Source: Cryptomeria japonica
Taxonomy: Eukaryota > Streptophyta > Pinopsida > Cupressales > Cupressaceae
Reading direction: 5' to 3'
DNA: 64,000 nt
NCBI RefSeq assembly: GCF_030272615.1
Contig: NC_081414.1
Location: 814,346,569 to 814,410,568 of the forward strand
Part shown: piece after piece, positions 22,655 to 33,900 of the stretch
Layout: the number at the start of each line of letters is the position of its first letter
Position numbering within the stretch: position 1 is the first letter of the stretch
Notes under the pieces: model-generated
The model's input: only the letters and a program-made list of their open reading frames with translations
Databases searched by the model: none
Told to the model about the DNA's origin: nothing
Made by a program: the position numbers and the translations under genes

Positions 22655-24440
22655 ATTCGCCGGTTTAAGGCGGCCACATTGCCCGCCTTAAAACTTCAGG
22701 CACACTTTTTCAGCTTAGCAGACAACTTTTTCTTCCATCGATGCAAAACATTTTTTATGCGAAAGAAACATGTTTCCAAAACGTGTTGAGTTCATTGTAT
22801 TACGGAACCAGTGTTTTGACCATTAATGTTATGGGCCATTGGAATCACGCGTTGACACACGTGGCAGATGCAGGGATTCTGTTTTGTTAGCCATGGCTTC
22901 TTTTTAGATGCCGTGTGAGGTTAGGAAAGAAAATTTGTTCAATATTTAATTATGTCCAGAGGCATCTACATTGACATCAAAATGTTAGTAAACAAAAATC
23001 TATTTTTGAAACAATTTGACATGTAAATGCATGAAATATGCCTAAGATTGGACAGTCTGTATATGAGTTTATAGATAGTTTATACTAAAATGAGACTACC
23101 CTTGCTTGAGGCACCTAATTGTGCTACAAACAAGGCATACATACTTTACTCTCTTATTGAATTTGAACTTGTGACCTCTATTTCAAGACCACATTTGTTA
23201 TTAATGAGACAAGATTTCAATTTGTCTTCACCATAACTTCTGAGAATTGAGGAAGTAACTTCCAAATGTAGAAACTTTGTAATATGTTGAAAAATATCTT
23301 ATAATGTTTGTGATTAACTTTGTATATGGTTGGATTTAGTCTTCTTTCTCTATCTGTCTTTGAGGATAAGAACTTCATGTTATGTTCTTTGAGTATATTG
23401 TTTTGTTTTGCATATGTTCTTTTAGCGATAATTATGTTTTGTAAGTGTCTTGGTTCATTCTTTCAGTCCCCCATTTCTATATATATATATTTATATTGGA
23501 ATGTTAAAATATAGAGTGGACTTTATCCACTAGAAATAATGTTCAATACAAGCGAACAAAGCTATGCCTCATTTTCAATATGTGGATAATCATGACTATG
23601 TTCTAAGAAAAGAAAAATAATAATTCTACTATTTATAGCATGATTCTATAAAGTCAATTATTAACTAAAAAGGAAGATAGATGAATATGATTGTTAAAGT
23701 TATGTAGTTATAATCCAATATTTACTAGTAAATTTGTCCCATGACTACATATTCATCTTTCTTCCTTTTTTTAAAGTTTATTTATACATACATTTTTTTA
23801 ATTTTTTTTTTGGAAATAATAAGATTATCTAAATATTGACATATTTGCACTTTTTAAGTAGTTTATAACATGATAAACATATATAGCTTAAATTAGAACT
23901 CGTTCATTAGTTAAATTGTCTCAACCTTGAGAGAGAAGAAAGAACCAATCCAATTGCTCTTATGAAAAATTTGAACTTAGAAGATAGCATAACTAGAAAT
24001 ATACAATCATTTTCGTCAATTAAATTACAAATATTTATAAAAAAATATAATTTTAATCATTACTTGAATAAAGATAGAATAATCATGAGGCTATTGGTAG
24101 AGGTGTACGTAAGGGGGCGTGACATTAAGAAATTGAATGCCCCAAAAGTTGTTATTGTTTTGCTCACATAATCATCTAATGAAAAAATTTATCAATGCTT
24201 AGAGACATTTAGTGTTAGAATTCATTTGATTGAGGAATTTCCTAAGCAAAGGGTGTCATTGAGAACAACATTTTTGCAAGGGCAATTTTTCCCTTGATAG
24301 ACTATCAAAATATTTGATGAACAAATGTTCCTGTAAAGCTCTAACATATGAGATGATTGATTGGTCTTGCAATTGATTTGTAAAAACATAATAAAAGTTA
24401 TCCATTTTTTTGAAAAGGGTTTTTTTGTATCATTGAATTT
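22655..24440 (+). pseudogene. Dead paralogue of the small gene at 32163-32579
   Basis: Two segments match the locus at 31.9-32.7 kb. 22655-22925 matches its promoter and first exon, including the G-box CACGTGGC at 22858 and an ATG at 22893. 24085-24440 matches the second exon and 3' region (LNAPK, QCLE, VRI, LIEE in the same order). The unmatched 1.18 kb between them begins GTTAGG and ends GGTAG, so it fits an intron of 22920-24100 at the same place as the 195-nt intron of the other copy. It is dead: the fifth codon of exon 1 is TAG, and the second exon has a stop after IVLLT. It stands back to back with U6 about 240 bp away. A later insertion instead of a long intron is possible. Confidence 0.65.
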
Positions 24441-24784
24441 GTAAAACAATTTCTATGACATATGATACGTAAAATTGATAATACAAAATGGTCCAAGCTC
24501 TGTACATCTCTCACCTTACATGATTACTATTCTAAAGAAACTTCATCACACACATGAATAAAATAATATTTTACATGATTGCTAAATCGGGTAAGAAAAG
24601 GTACATTTCATATCGACTTTAATAATTTAATTTAAATTAATATGAACTTAGATTGATTAATTAACAACGAAATAGAATAATTGACAAAACAAAATATATT
24701 AAAATTGATTAAATTTGTTTGGATTAACTTACACTTTGATATAATGTCAATCTTGATTATTTTGTTGTTGAAAACGATTTAGAA

Positions 24785-24865
24785 ACTCTCTCTCATTCAC
24801 TCCTCTCTCCATCCATATCTTTTGATAGTTCTATCTCCCTATCTCCACATTTTTCTCCTTATCCA

Positions 24866-24929
<64 letters not shown>

Positions 24930-25603
24930 CCCCCTTTTTCTCCATGTCTCCCTCTCTTACTTTCTCCCTATCTATCTATCTATCTATCTATCTATTTCTA
25001 CAAGTACATCTCCCTTTCTCTTCCCATATACCTCCATTTCTCCCTCTTTATCTTCCCATTTATCTCCATCTCTCCCTCTTTATCTCTCCATCTCTCTATC
25101 CCCCCCTCTCTATATCTAAATCTACTTCTTATTTGTCTATGTATGTACAACTCTCTCCCACTCTCCCATCTATATCTTGTTATCTCTCTCTCTCTCTCAA
25201 TATATATATATATATATCTCCCTATCTTTGTCCATCTTTATCTCTCCCTCTACCTCTTTATATCTCTCTATCTATTAGTCTCCCTCTTCTTCTCTCAATC
25301 TATCTTCATCTCTACCTTTATCTTCTTCTCTTTCCTACTATCTCTAGACATGTCTGCCTCTCTCTCCCTCTCCCTCTTTGCAAGCATCTATATCTATATC
25401 TCTTTTAATCTATCTTTATCTCTCGATCTTTATTTAATTCTCCCTCTATCTCTATCTCTATCTCTCCATCTCTATCTCTCTACCTCTCTCTCTATACATC
25501 ACTTTCTGCCTCTATCTTTATCTCTCAATCTTCTATAGATATATTTCTCTTTCATCTATATCTATCCCCTCTGTCCTCTCCATATCCATGTCATCTCCTC
25601 CTT
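24785..25603 (+). repeat. Long polypyrimidine tract with (CT)n and (TATC)n
   Basis: About 820 bp of C/T-rich sequence includes a CT run of about 60 bp at 24870-24927, (CTAT)n at 24967-24995 and (TA)n at 25200-25218. It resumes for about 45 bp at 25965-26010 beyond the inserted TRIM. Long Leu/Ser/Tyr frames here are artefacts. Confidence 0.9.
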
Positions 25604-25608
25604 CTCCA

Positions 25609-25964
25609 TGTTGTGTACGGTTGTCATTGCAGCAAAAGTTCGACCTATTAATGCTCGCTACAACCACCAGACACATAGAATCCACGGGAGGCAGTTAAGC
25701 CATGTTGCAAACCCACCGCTTCTGCTACACAAAGACTAGGGGTGACACACCTTGCAACAATCCCCCCCTCAGCGCAAGTGGGATTTGAACCCACGACCCA
25801 TCTCTGTTACCATTTGTTGCATACGGTTGTTGTCGCACCAAAAGGCTGACCTGTCAATGCTCACTACAACCACCAGACACAAAGAATCCATGGGATGCGG
25901 TTAAGCCATGTTGCAAACCCACTGCTCGTGCTACACAAAGACCAAGGGTGCACACCTTGGAACA
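25609..25964 (-). mobile_element. TRIM (miniature LTR retrotransposon), complete outline
   Basis: Two direct repeats of about 150 bp (25609-25759 and 25815-25964), each TGTTG...AACA, flank a 55-bp middle. Read on the minus strand, the middle starts with TGGTAACAGAG, close to the common plant initiator-Met primer site, and ends with TGAGGGGGGGAT, a polypurine tract. The 5-bp sequence CTCCA stands on both sides (25604-25608 and 25965-25969) as target duplication. There is no coding sequence. The two LTRs differ at roughly one position in six, so the insertion is old. Confidence 0.85.
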
Positions 25965-26009
25965 CTCCATATCTATCTTCCTCTTTATCTATATCTCGTT
26001 ACACCTCTC

Positions 26010-26690
26010 TCTTGCTTCAATTAATTAAGCAATTTGACTTGAGAATTTGGAAAATAAATGTCTCTAAATCATAACATAACATGTCATAAAGATCAGATCT
26101 AAAAAATAGAGTTGAAAAATTATGCAACCCACAAGTTAATTCTAGAATTATAAATTAGGGTTTTTGTGAAATTAACCTCTAAATTTATGTGATTCAATTG
26201 AAAATGAGATCTATAAGTGTAAATTTGAATTTTAAAATGCATAAACAATCAAATCTGAGATCACAAATCAGGAATTAAGGTGCAAGAAGTCAGGTTCACA
26301 AAATTGTAATATAATGGAAAATTAGGGTTAAGGTTAAATTAAGCTAATAAAACCACTAAATGACCTAATTAACCATTACATTAGGGAGGAGAAGAATCTA
26401 ATATATCTAGCCTTGAAAGACCAAGATTCTGACCAGATTCCAGGCTCCTTTGATAGGGCTTTGTTCTTGTTTAATTGAATTGATTTGGATTGTTGAAGAT
26501 TAGAGAAAGATATTGAACTATTGAAATAATTTGATAGAAACGGTGAGCTACAGATGTCATATGGAGCTACCAACCTGGATCTAAGCAAAATAAGATGTTT
26601 CAAATTTGTTCCCAAAAGTTTAACTTGATTTTTTGAGACCAAGTAGTATCAATTCAACATTGTCCTCCAAATTTCCTACGATCGAAAGTT
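26010..26690. other. AT-rich spacer
   Basis: I see no gene. An open frame at 26376-26642 on the minus strand has no recognisable domain. Confidence 0.45.
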
Positions 26691-26699
26691 GAACCTGTT

Positions 26700-27530
26700 C
26701 ATCTCTACGAATCCTATTGTTCGTCTTGAATACAACTTTGTATCTATTCTTGCACATAGTGAAAAGGAAAAATATGTTGGGAATAGGGGTTTGCCTTAGG
26801 TCAAACCCTAGTTTTTTAATTGACCATGGAATTGAATTGAAAATGTTAATGAAAGACTGTAGTGAAATACATTGCTTTTGAAGGAAAGATTGAGAATGAA
26901 TGAAACACTAATGATATACCTTTAATGAATTTTTGCTTGTCTCCACCAAGGAATTAGGGTTTCATATACATTGTCTTCATAAAACATAGTTCACATGAAT
27001 GTCACCTCCAATGCTTGAACCTTGACTTCACTTTTGTTTCAATGACTGATAAAATACTGATTGCTTGCTCACTTGAATGTAGGATCTCAATTTTGCTCTC
27101 TTGAGTTGATTGGGAATTCGGATTAGGTTTTAAATGAGAGGGGTAGACCTCCTTTTATACTTGTTTGTAAAAAATGATTGAATTTCCACAATCGATTGAC
27201 ACGGGGCTAGATTTCCCCCTCAACAAAGGTGACCATTAGAGGGGGCTGATTTGGGGCCTAATTAGGAGGCTCAAGGCATATACACCTTGGTCCTGATTTA
27301 GGACCAAGGTGTGGTAGGCCCTAGTCCCAATTTGGGATCAGGGCATGATAAGTCTTGGTCCTGAAAACCAGGACTCCAAATTGGTGAAGAAGTTGAAAAT
27401 GTGGTGGAAATGTGAGGTAAATGAGTGGCGTGAGAAAAATTAGTGTTGCAATGAGGCCTTGGAGGACGGAATGCTGAAGTGAGGCATAAGTGAGGACAAA
27501 ATTCTAGGAGAGTACAATTTAGGACATTGC
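26700..27530 (-). repeat. LTR-like fragment related to the solo LTR at 28856
   Basis: It shares AGGGGTTTGCCTT, AGGTCAAACCC and the ending TTTAGGAC...CA with 28856-30064, in the same orientation. It also has the paired GGACCAAGG and TTGGTCCT motifs typical of this LTR type. The outer end and target duplication were not found. It is an old, incomplete copy. Confidence 0.5.
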
Positions 27531-27536
27531 AGATTA

Positions 27537-30240
27537 TTTATTATTTGGCTAGTTTCCTTGAGAATATTCATATTGTAAGATGTATTAATAGGGGGCTATA
27601 AAGAGCATTGCAAAGTGATAAGTTAACACTTTCATCATTAAGTTTACCTACACCATTCCCAACAAGTTGGACCTTATTGGTGATGTCCTTGCATTTTTGT
27701 TATTTGATATTTTGAAAGTGACTATTTTTGTCTAAATTATTTTTACTTTTGAGATAGTGGTATTGGCTTATGTATTCAACATTGAGATTTCATTATTAAT
27801 CATTCTTGACAATAATTTAAAATGAGTATTGCATCTAAGAGGGAAGCTGGCACATGAAATGTTAAAATGAGTGAATGTTAAATGGTATTCTTATGTATGC
27901 CCTAATCTATACTAGATAAGACATTTCCCAAGTAGTGGAAATCTCTTAAGTCAATATATGGCTAATCTTGGATGGGTGCATTAGGCAATGCCTACTCTAG
28001 TATAGATCGTGCTATAGATGTCTCGAGGATGGATTAAAATGAGTATTGTGTCTAAGAGGGAAGGTAAAACAAGAAATGTGTTTTGGGATACAACCCTAGA
28101 AGAAACATTTCCTATTTTTTTGATAAATTATTTTTATATATTACTTCATATGTATACACTTTTTTTCTACACTATATCCTTAAAAAAGGGGGAAAAAAAA
28201 GTTACACCCCAAAGTCATGCAAGACAATGCCTTAAAAAATATATCCAAATAGAAAAGACAAGAACCAAAGTTGTTAAGTATTCTAAGCTATGGATCTAAT
28301 ACAAGGAGGAGGTAGAAAATGGTCGACAAGATTGCCCCAATTAGTAGGAGGGTATTGGCTACGTAGCCCCTTCTTTATTAGTTTGCTCACCATCTAAAGG
28401 TAAAATAACATTCATAGTAGGAGAAAGAACTAGAGCAAGGTGAGGAAACAATATGAAGAAGAAATTGAATGTAAATGATAATGCTAGGACCAATCATGCA
28501 CATTATGAGTCATCTTGAGAAGGCTAAGAAGCATGAAAATAACGAAAACCATATCAATATGCAATGTCTCATGTTTTAATACTAACACCCTTAAGAAGGA
28601 TATTGACCTCTATTGAAAGGAGAGGGTAGTGAAACTTTAGCAACCATAAAAAGTGTATTACTCCTTACTCCAATGGTAAATAAACACTTGTAGATGAGCT
28701 ACTTCAAGAACAACTTTATTAGCTAACATTTGTATTTATATGAGAACGTTAGAGAAAAAACATGTACTTGAGAGACAAAAAAATGAATATGATAGCAACA
28801 TTCTAAAAAGAGAAAAGCATATCCATCTTTTCAAATGCTAAATAGGTTTTCCACTTGTAAAGCGGAAAAATCGCGGTCGAACCCTAGTTGGTCTCCCCTC
28901 TTCTGACTCCGAGGAGAGAGAAGGGAGGTTCGCTAGGATTCGATGGGTTTTTCACTTGGGAGATAGACTTTACATTCAAAAGAGGGGTTTGAAACTCATA
29001 AGATCCAATCCCACACAATGTAGGATTGGATGCTAAATGAATTTCAAGGGTTTGGAAAGCAAAGCTACCCTCTTTTGTAAAGAATGTTGATTAGGAAATT
29101 AAGCTAGGAATGCATAGAAAGTCATAAAGATTCGCATATAAACTGAGTTCGGGTTATAGGATGAAGCTGCGGACCTGGAATTAGCAGTAGAATGTCGATA
29201 CGTCGCTGTCCTGCAAATTTGAGAAAAAGTTGTCGGGACGATGGCGCCCGGCGCCACGGTCCTCCAAAAAATCCGCGAAATGAAGTGGGATCTGTTCGTC
29301 TCTGCACAAGGATTCCAAATCTTCAATCTCAGCCGCGTACCTGCAACTTACACACAGAAAAGCGAAGACGATGGGGGGTTAGGGATTAGGGGTTTGCCTT
29401 TAGGTCAAACCCCAGTTTTGGAATTAACCAAGAAATGAGCAAGTGTTGTAAATGTAAATGACTGTAATGACAAACAAGTACTAATACCTTGTTCTAAGGA
29501 TGTTGGTATCCTTATGTGCGAAGGTTTAGATGTTGTATGTTGTAGTATGTTGTAGCATGAAGTAAGTGATCTCCTCTTCAATGGTTGAATCCTTGACTTG
29601 AATGCAACACTTAGCCTTGAATGGAGACTTGAAATGATCAATTGCTTGAATGCTTGAATGCTTGAATGTTTGAGTATAGTTTCCACGCTTGTGCACATAT
29701 CCTCCTCATATGCAAATGAGAGAGAAAAATGTAGTTTATATACTTGTCAATTAGGGCTGATAGACTGATTTTCCCGACCTTAGGCCGACCAGGGAAGTAT
29801 ATTTCCAAATTGCAAACGAAAAGACCCGATATCACTTAGGGAACCGGGCCCAAAATAGGACCCAGGGACCAGGGCGCTGGGCGCTCTGGTCCCACCTCCA
29901 GGACAGCGGGGTGCAAAGGAGGTTTAGGCCAGGGTGCTTGAAAAATGCAGTTTTTGGTGTCGTGAGCGAGTTTCGGGGTCTCCATTCAGGTTGCGTGTTG
30001 CGTCGCCATCGTGAAGACCGAAATGCAATCGAAATTGCAAGTGTCGCAATTTTAGGACGCTACACCACTCTAAAATTAAGTCATATTAAGGTAAAATTTG
30101 TAAGAATTCTGGGTGAATCCTATAAAAGAATCATGTGCTAGGAAAAATAATTAGGTTTAAATGACTTGAAAAAAAACATTGACTCAATTCCAAGTGGCTT
30201 GGACTTTAGAATAAAACCAAAAGGACACTTGAGAGTCTCC
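27537..30240 (+). repeat. Dispersed repeat copy 1, split by a solo LTR
   Basis: 27537-28855 and 30065-30240 together match 40024-41457 closely and in the same order. An internal phrase (AAAATGAGTATTG...CTAAGAGGGAAG) occurs twice, about 214 bp apart, in both copies. Short frames such as 28018-28299 are not recognisable proteins. The repeat type is unknown. Confidence 0.85.
28856..30064 (-). mobile_element. Solo LTR, 1209 bp, with 5-bp target duplication
   Basis: It starts TGTAAAGCGG and ends GGACGCTACA in window orientation, with CCACT directly on both sides (28851-28855 and 30065-30069). The other copy of the host repeat is uninterrupted at this point (about 41282), which confirms the insertion. 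It contains a GC-rich core near 29180-29300 (GGCGCCCGGCGCC). There is no internal domain, so an element was probably lost by LTR-LTR recombination. Confidence 0.85.
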
Positions 30241-31870
30241 TTTTAATATTTGAAAATAGGACAACAAGGACTAATAACTTTGAAATGAATCATTATAGAA
30301 CCAGCAAGTACACCTTGATAGAGAATACACCAAAAAAAAGTGAGCAATTTTAGCTTAATGATTGCTAACCAAATAATCTAGAAGATCTATGTTGTTACAA
30401 TTCAACTAAAGATTTATCTTTTGTGCCAAATGCAAATTTGTAGAGAGAGCTAAATTGCAACATAATGAAATCTTAAATACATTTTAGATTCTAAAATTTA
30501 AAAAATAGATAAGGCTACTCATAGAAAATTAAGAGATGAGAGAAGGAATAGAATAACAATCTTTTTAGTCACTGGTGTAACTTTGTTGCTCTAATTTGAC
30601 TACGCTATATTAGAAGGACCAATTTGGACTTTACATCTTACTTTTGTCTTCTCTTTTAGTATATTTTTTACTTGACTTTGTGTAGTAGCATTCATATGAA
30701 TGCATGATCATGTTCTTCTATTGTGTTGACGTGTCTTATATGATTGCAACAATGTCCTCTACTACTCTACTATCTACACATGTAAAGGAAATCGACATTC
30801 AAATGACATGTAGTGACATAGATACCTTTAAGGGTTTGTTATGAGAAGATTGAATAGTAAAACTTATTTGATGATGATCAAACCCTAGAAAGATTTGATA
30901 AGAACATAGAAGGAATGCCTTGAAAAATGTATATGAATAAACTACAGGTGAAGATTGAGTTACAACAATAATTTCTATTGTGCTTCTTAATGCCTATTAC
31001 TAATTTATGTTGATACAATGCATTTTTAACTCTTTTTTTAATATAATAATGTTCAAATTATCCTTTTACATAATGTATATTTTAAAATTATTTATGATTG
31101 TTTAGATGTGAGAGAGGATATATATGTACGAAGTGAAGTACACATACAAACATTAACATAAGAGAAACAAGCTTTTGAACGTTCCAAACATAACTATGTA
31201 GGGCCACATCCGAGAGACTATATTATGGGCATAATAATGTCTAGTATAGTGGAATTAACAAAAATGGATGTTCAAGTTTAAAAGGAGTTTAGGGTAGGGG
31301 AAGCATACTAGTAGACGTTATAGCTAACATCACGCACACACAAATTCTGAACGCGATATTAGATGTTGACGATTTCTTTTTTGTTGTCTCCACATGCAAC
31401 TTAACTGCTTATAGCTATTGCTTTGGCTTCTAGGTAGTAATGATGCACATTGTGGTATTCGTTATGCACATAAGGGTCAAAAAGTACACTTTTCAAAGTG
31501 CCACCCATACGTGCTTAAATATACCCTAATAAGTGTGCACTTAAATTGCCAATACTTATGCACAAATCCCTCAATAGTTGTACGTTATGGATACTAATAA
31601 AAATTCACAAATAGACCAATTATGATCCAAAAATGCTAAAAATGAAGGGTAACTAAAAATTAGGTTGGGTGTACAAAGAGAGTGGTTATTGGAACCTATA
31701 CAATAAGTGGTGTTCTTATCCTATTATAAAAGGACACATCTATTCTGGCTCCAAAAAGTGGTAGTCGTATATGTCAACCGTAGATTTTTTATCCGACAAC
31801 GGAAAATGCATAACACGTCTTGTTAGTTTGAGAGATTCGTCTTTTTTTAAAGCTAGAATAGACACAGCGA
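30241..31870. other. Intergenic region
   Basis: I see no gene or named repeat. It is AT-rich with scattered short runs. Confidence 0.5.
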
Positions 31871-31871
31871 T

Positions 31872-31880
31872 TATAAAATA
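31872..31880 (+). promoter_or_regulatory. Possible TATA box of the small two-exon gene
   Basis: TATAAAATA lies about 290 bp before the predicted ATG at 32163. It is the only good TATA element in the upstream region and is not clearly conserved in the paralogue. Confidence 0.35.
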
Positions 31881-32128
31881 TTAACATATATTAAAGAACT
31901 GTTATCACCGGTCTGACGTGGCCACGGTTTCACATTTTACCGTATCTCGAAATTGCTGGCACACTTCTTGAGGTTAGCAGATAACGTTTCTTCTATCAAA
32001 TACAAACGTTTTATCTGCAAGATCTGCACAAGAGCCATCTGTCCAAAAGCGCGTTGTCCCAATTCATTGTATTCCGAACCAGGCTTTTGAGCTCAACCGT
32101 TACCAGCCGATGGAATCTCGCATTGACA

Positions 32129-32136
32129 CACGTGGC
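32129..32136 (+). promoter_or_regulatory. G-box / ABRE-like element CACGTGGC
   Basis: CACGTGGC in the context TTGACACACGTGGCA is conserved in the paralogue at 22858-22865. Such elements bind bZIP factors in abscisic-acid and light responses. It lies 27 bp before the predicted ATG, so it could also be within the transcript. Confidence 0.4.
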
Positions 32137-32162
32137 AAATGCAGAGCTTCTGTTTGTTAGCT

Positions 32163-32579
32163 ATGTCTTCTTCTCGGATGCCGCGAGGTTGGAACCCGGA
32201 ACCTCGCTGTTATCTAGTAGAAATATAGAGTCTGCCCCTTTAAATTCTTCGCTAGCATGGTCGACAGAAAAGCCTGGATATCTTTTTTCAACTGATCTCT
32301 GTTTCTGTTTGACTCGGCTTATCTTATTATCTGTTTCTCGGGAAGGAAATTGCGATGACGGAAATTGCGCTGGTAATCGCAGAGGTTTACGCAAGGGAGC
32401 GTGACTTTGAGAAATTGAATGCCCCAAAAGCTGTTACTGTTCCAGTCATGCAGCCGTCTAATGACGGACTTTCACAATGCTTAGAGGCATTCAGGGTTAG
32501 AATTCGTTTGATTGAGGAAAGCCCTGAGAAAGGGGGGTCTCTGAGAAGAGTATTTGTGGAAGGGCGGTTCTCACCTTGA
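32163..32579 (+). CDS. Small unknown protein, probable two-exon gene
   Basis: I do not recognise the product. A continuous frame from the ATG at 32355 encodes 74 residues (MTEIALVIAEVYARERDFEK... ending EGRFSP), basic overall, with no signal peptide, membrane segment or known motif. Comparison with the paralogue at 22655-24440 suggests a spliced form: exon 1 at 32163-32187 (MSSSRMPR), an intron of 195 nt with GTTGG and CGCAG ends, and exon 2 from 32383 in the same frame, giving about 73 residues starting MSSSRMPREVYARERD. Similarity to the paralogue begins sharply at this acceptor. The polypyrimidine tract before it is weak, so the unspliced start remains possible. The neighbour at 33112-33333 is convergent. 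The upstream 250 bp are conserved with the paralogue. Confidence 0.5.
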
Positions 32580-32599
32580 GTAGCCAGCCTGCCACAATA

Positions 32600-33111
32600 A
32601 TTGATGAACAAATTAATGTACAGCTCAAACATATGAGAGGTTTGACTGATCTTACCATTATTAGTTGATTTGTAAGGAGAACATCTTACAGTTTTCCAAT
32701 TTTTTGAGGCTTTGTTTGTATATACTGAAAAATATCTGTGTGTAGAAGTGAGGTATATAATATGAATTTATTTTTGTATAGTTTCAGAGTTAGATTTTTG
32801 TCTGTAATTTATATATTAGTTATTTTAGTTTGATTTTATGGGTAGAGATTTGACTTCAAAATTTGATAAGTTAGCCTCTTTCAATTAGTTGTTATTCAAA
32901 TTGAATGTTAAGATCTATAAAAGATTATGTAATCATCACAAAAAAAGTTACAAAGACAAATAATATTAGATTTAAATGAACATTTACAGAAGTTGCAGAG
33001 GGTTAGATATTTAACCCTCTGTTTAATGCAAGATTTGAGATATTTGCCATACAAAATCAGCAAGAGCACTTGGCCAAAATGTATAGATTACATAAAATAT
33101 TTTGCAGTAAA
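32600..33111. other. Spacer between two convergent small genes
   Basis: The first part matches the paralogue's 3' region to about 32700 (TGATGAACAAA, AACATATGAGA). The rest is AT-rich and presumably holds both 3' ends. Confidence 0.5.
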
Positions 33112-33333
33112 TCACGCAGAGAAGAATCCCTCTTCAATGGCGGCATGGAAGACATTCCTGGGCTCTCTAAGCTTTTCAAACACCATTCTTCCAAGTTTAT
33201 TGGAGATCCGAGACCCTTCCGAAATCAAATCTTGCCATGAAATCGACTCATCTTTCGGATTGCGAAGAATGAGTTGTGCAGAAACAGTTGCAGGCGTATC
33301 ATTCCTCTGCTGCTCATCACCTCTCTCTGCCAT
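33112..33333 (-). CDS. Small unknown acidic/hydrophilic protein, 73 aa
   Basis: This is an intact single-exon frame from MAERGDEQQRNDTPATVSAQ to the end REPRNVFHAAIEEGFFSA. It has no signal peptide or membrane segment. The middle (LILRNPKDESISWQDLISEG) has the look of a folded, helical protein. A TATA box (TATAAAA on the minus strand, 33429-33435) lies about 95 bp before the ATG, giving a normal start site and a short 5' untranslated region. The ATG stands in a good plant context (GCGATGGCA). Base composition over the gene is clearly less AT-rich than its surroundings. I cannot name its family; homology in other conifers would decide whether it is real. Confidence 0.55.
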   Translation of the reverse strand: MAERGDEQQRNDTPATVSAQLILRNPKDESISWQDLISEGSRISNKLGRMVFEKLREPRNVFHAAIEEGFFSA

Positions 33334-33428
33334 CGCTTTCTCCCGTCAAATGTCGTAAACAAAACACGAATTGCTTTGAAATATTTTGCAAGCTTTGCCG
33401 TTGAGTGATGGAACGAGGGTTTTGGGAG

Positions 33429-33435
33429 TTTTATA
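33429..33435 (-). promoter_or_regulatory. TATA box of the 73-aa gene
   Basis: TATAAAA on the minus strand, about 95 bp upstream of the predicted start codon. Confidence 0.6.
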
Positions 33436-33686
33436 AGCAGAAAAGAACAGATAGAAACCATGAGCTTGTATTTTCAATGCAAGCGCAGCGTTTTTTTAAT
33501 AATCTGGTATTGGGGCTGCCAATCTCAAAACAAATGGGATCCCACTGTATCTCCATTAAAACCAATGGGCTAAATTACAACATGAATTATTTATTTTTAT
33601 TTTTGAAATGCTTCAGATTGCATTGGATATCAATTATCCATACTTAAGGATGGGCCAATAAACACTTATAAAAGCGGCAGTGGGTA

Positions 33687-33900
33687 GGGGGTGAAAATTT
33701 GCACCGCCCCCATCCCAATGCCAGTACAACCTGTCATGTCCAGCTGTTACTGCCTTAACTTGTCTTATGGTTTTGGGCCCTCCCATAATAATTTATTTTA
33801 ATAAGTTTTTTATAATTTTTTATATTTTTTAAGTTTTTAATTTTTTTTAAGTTACAATTTCTAACATAATAATTTAATAATAAATTGTATATTTAAAACT
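33687..33900 (+). repeat. Left terminal inverted repeat of MULE-like element
   Basis: It pairs with 38650-38854. Near-identity holds in the outer 40 bp, and there is a gap of about 18 bp in one copy after CAACCTRTC. Confidence 0.8.
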
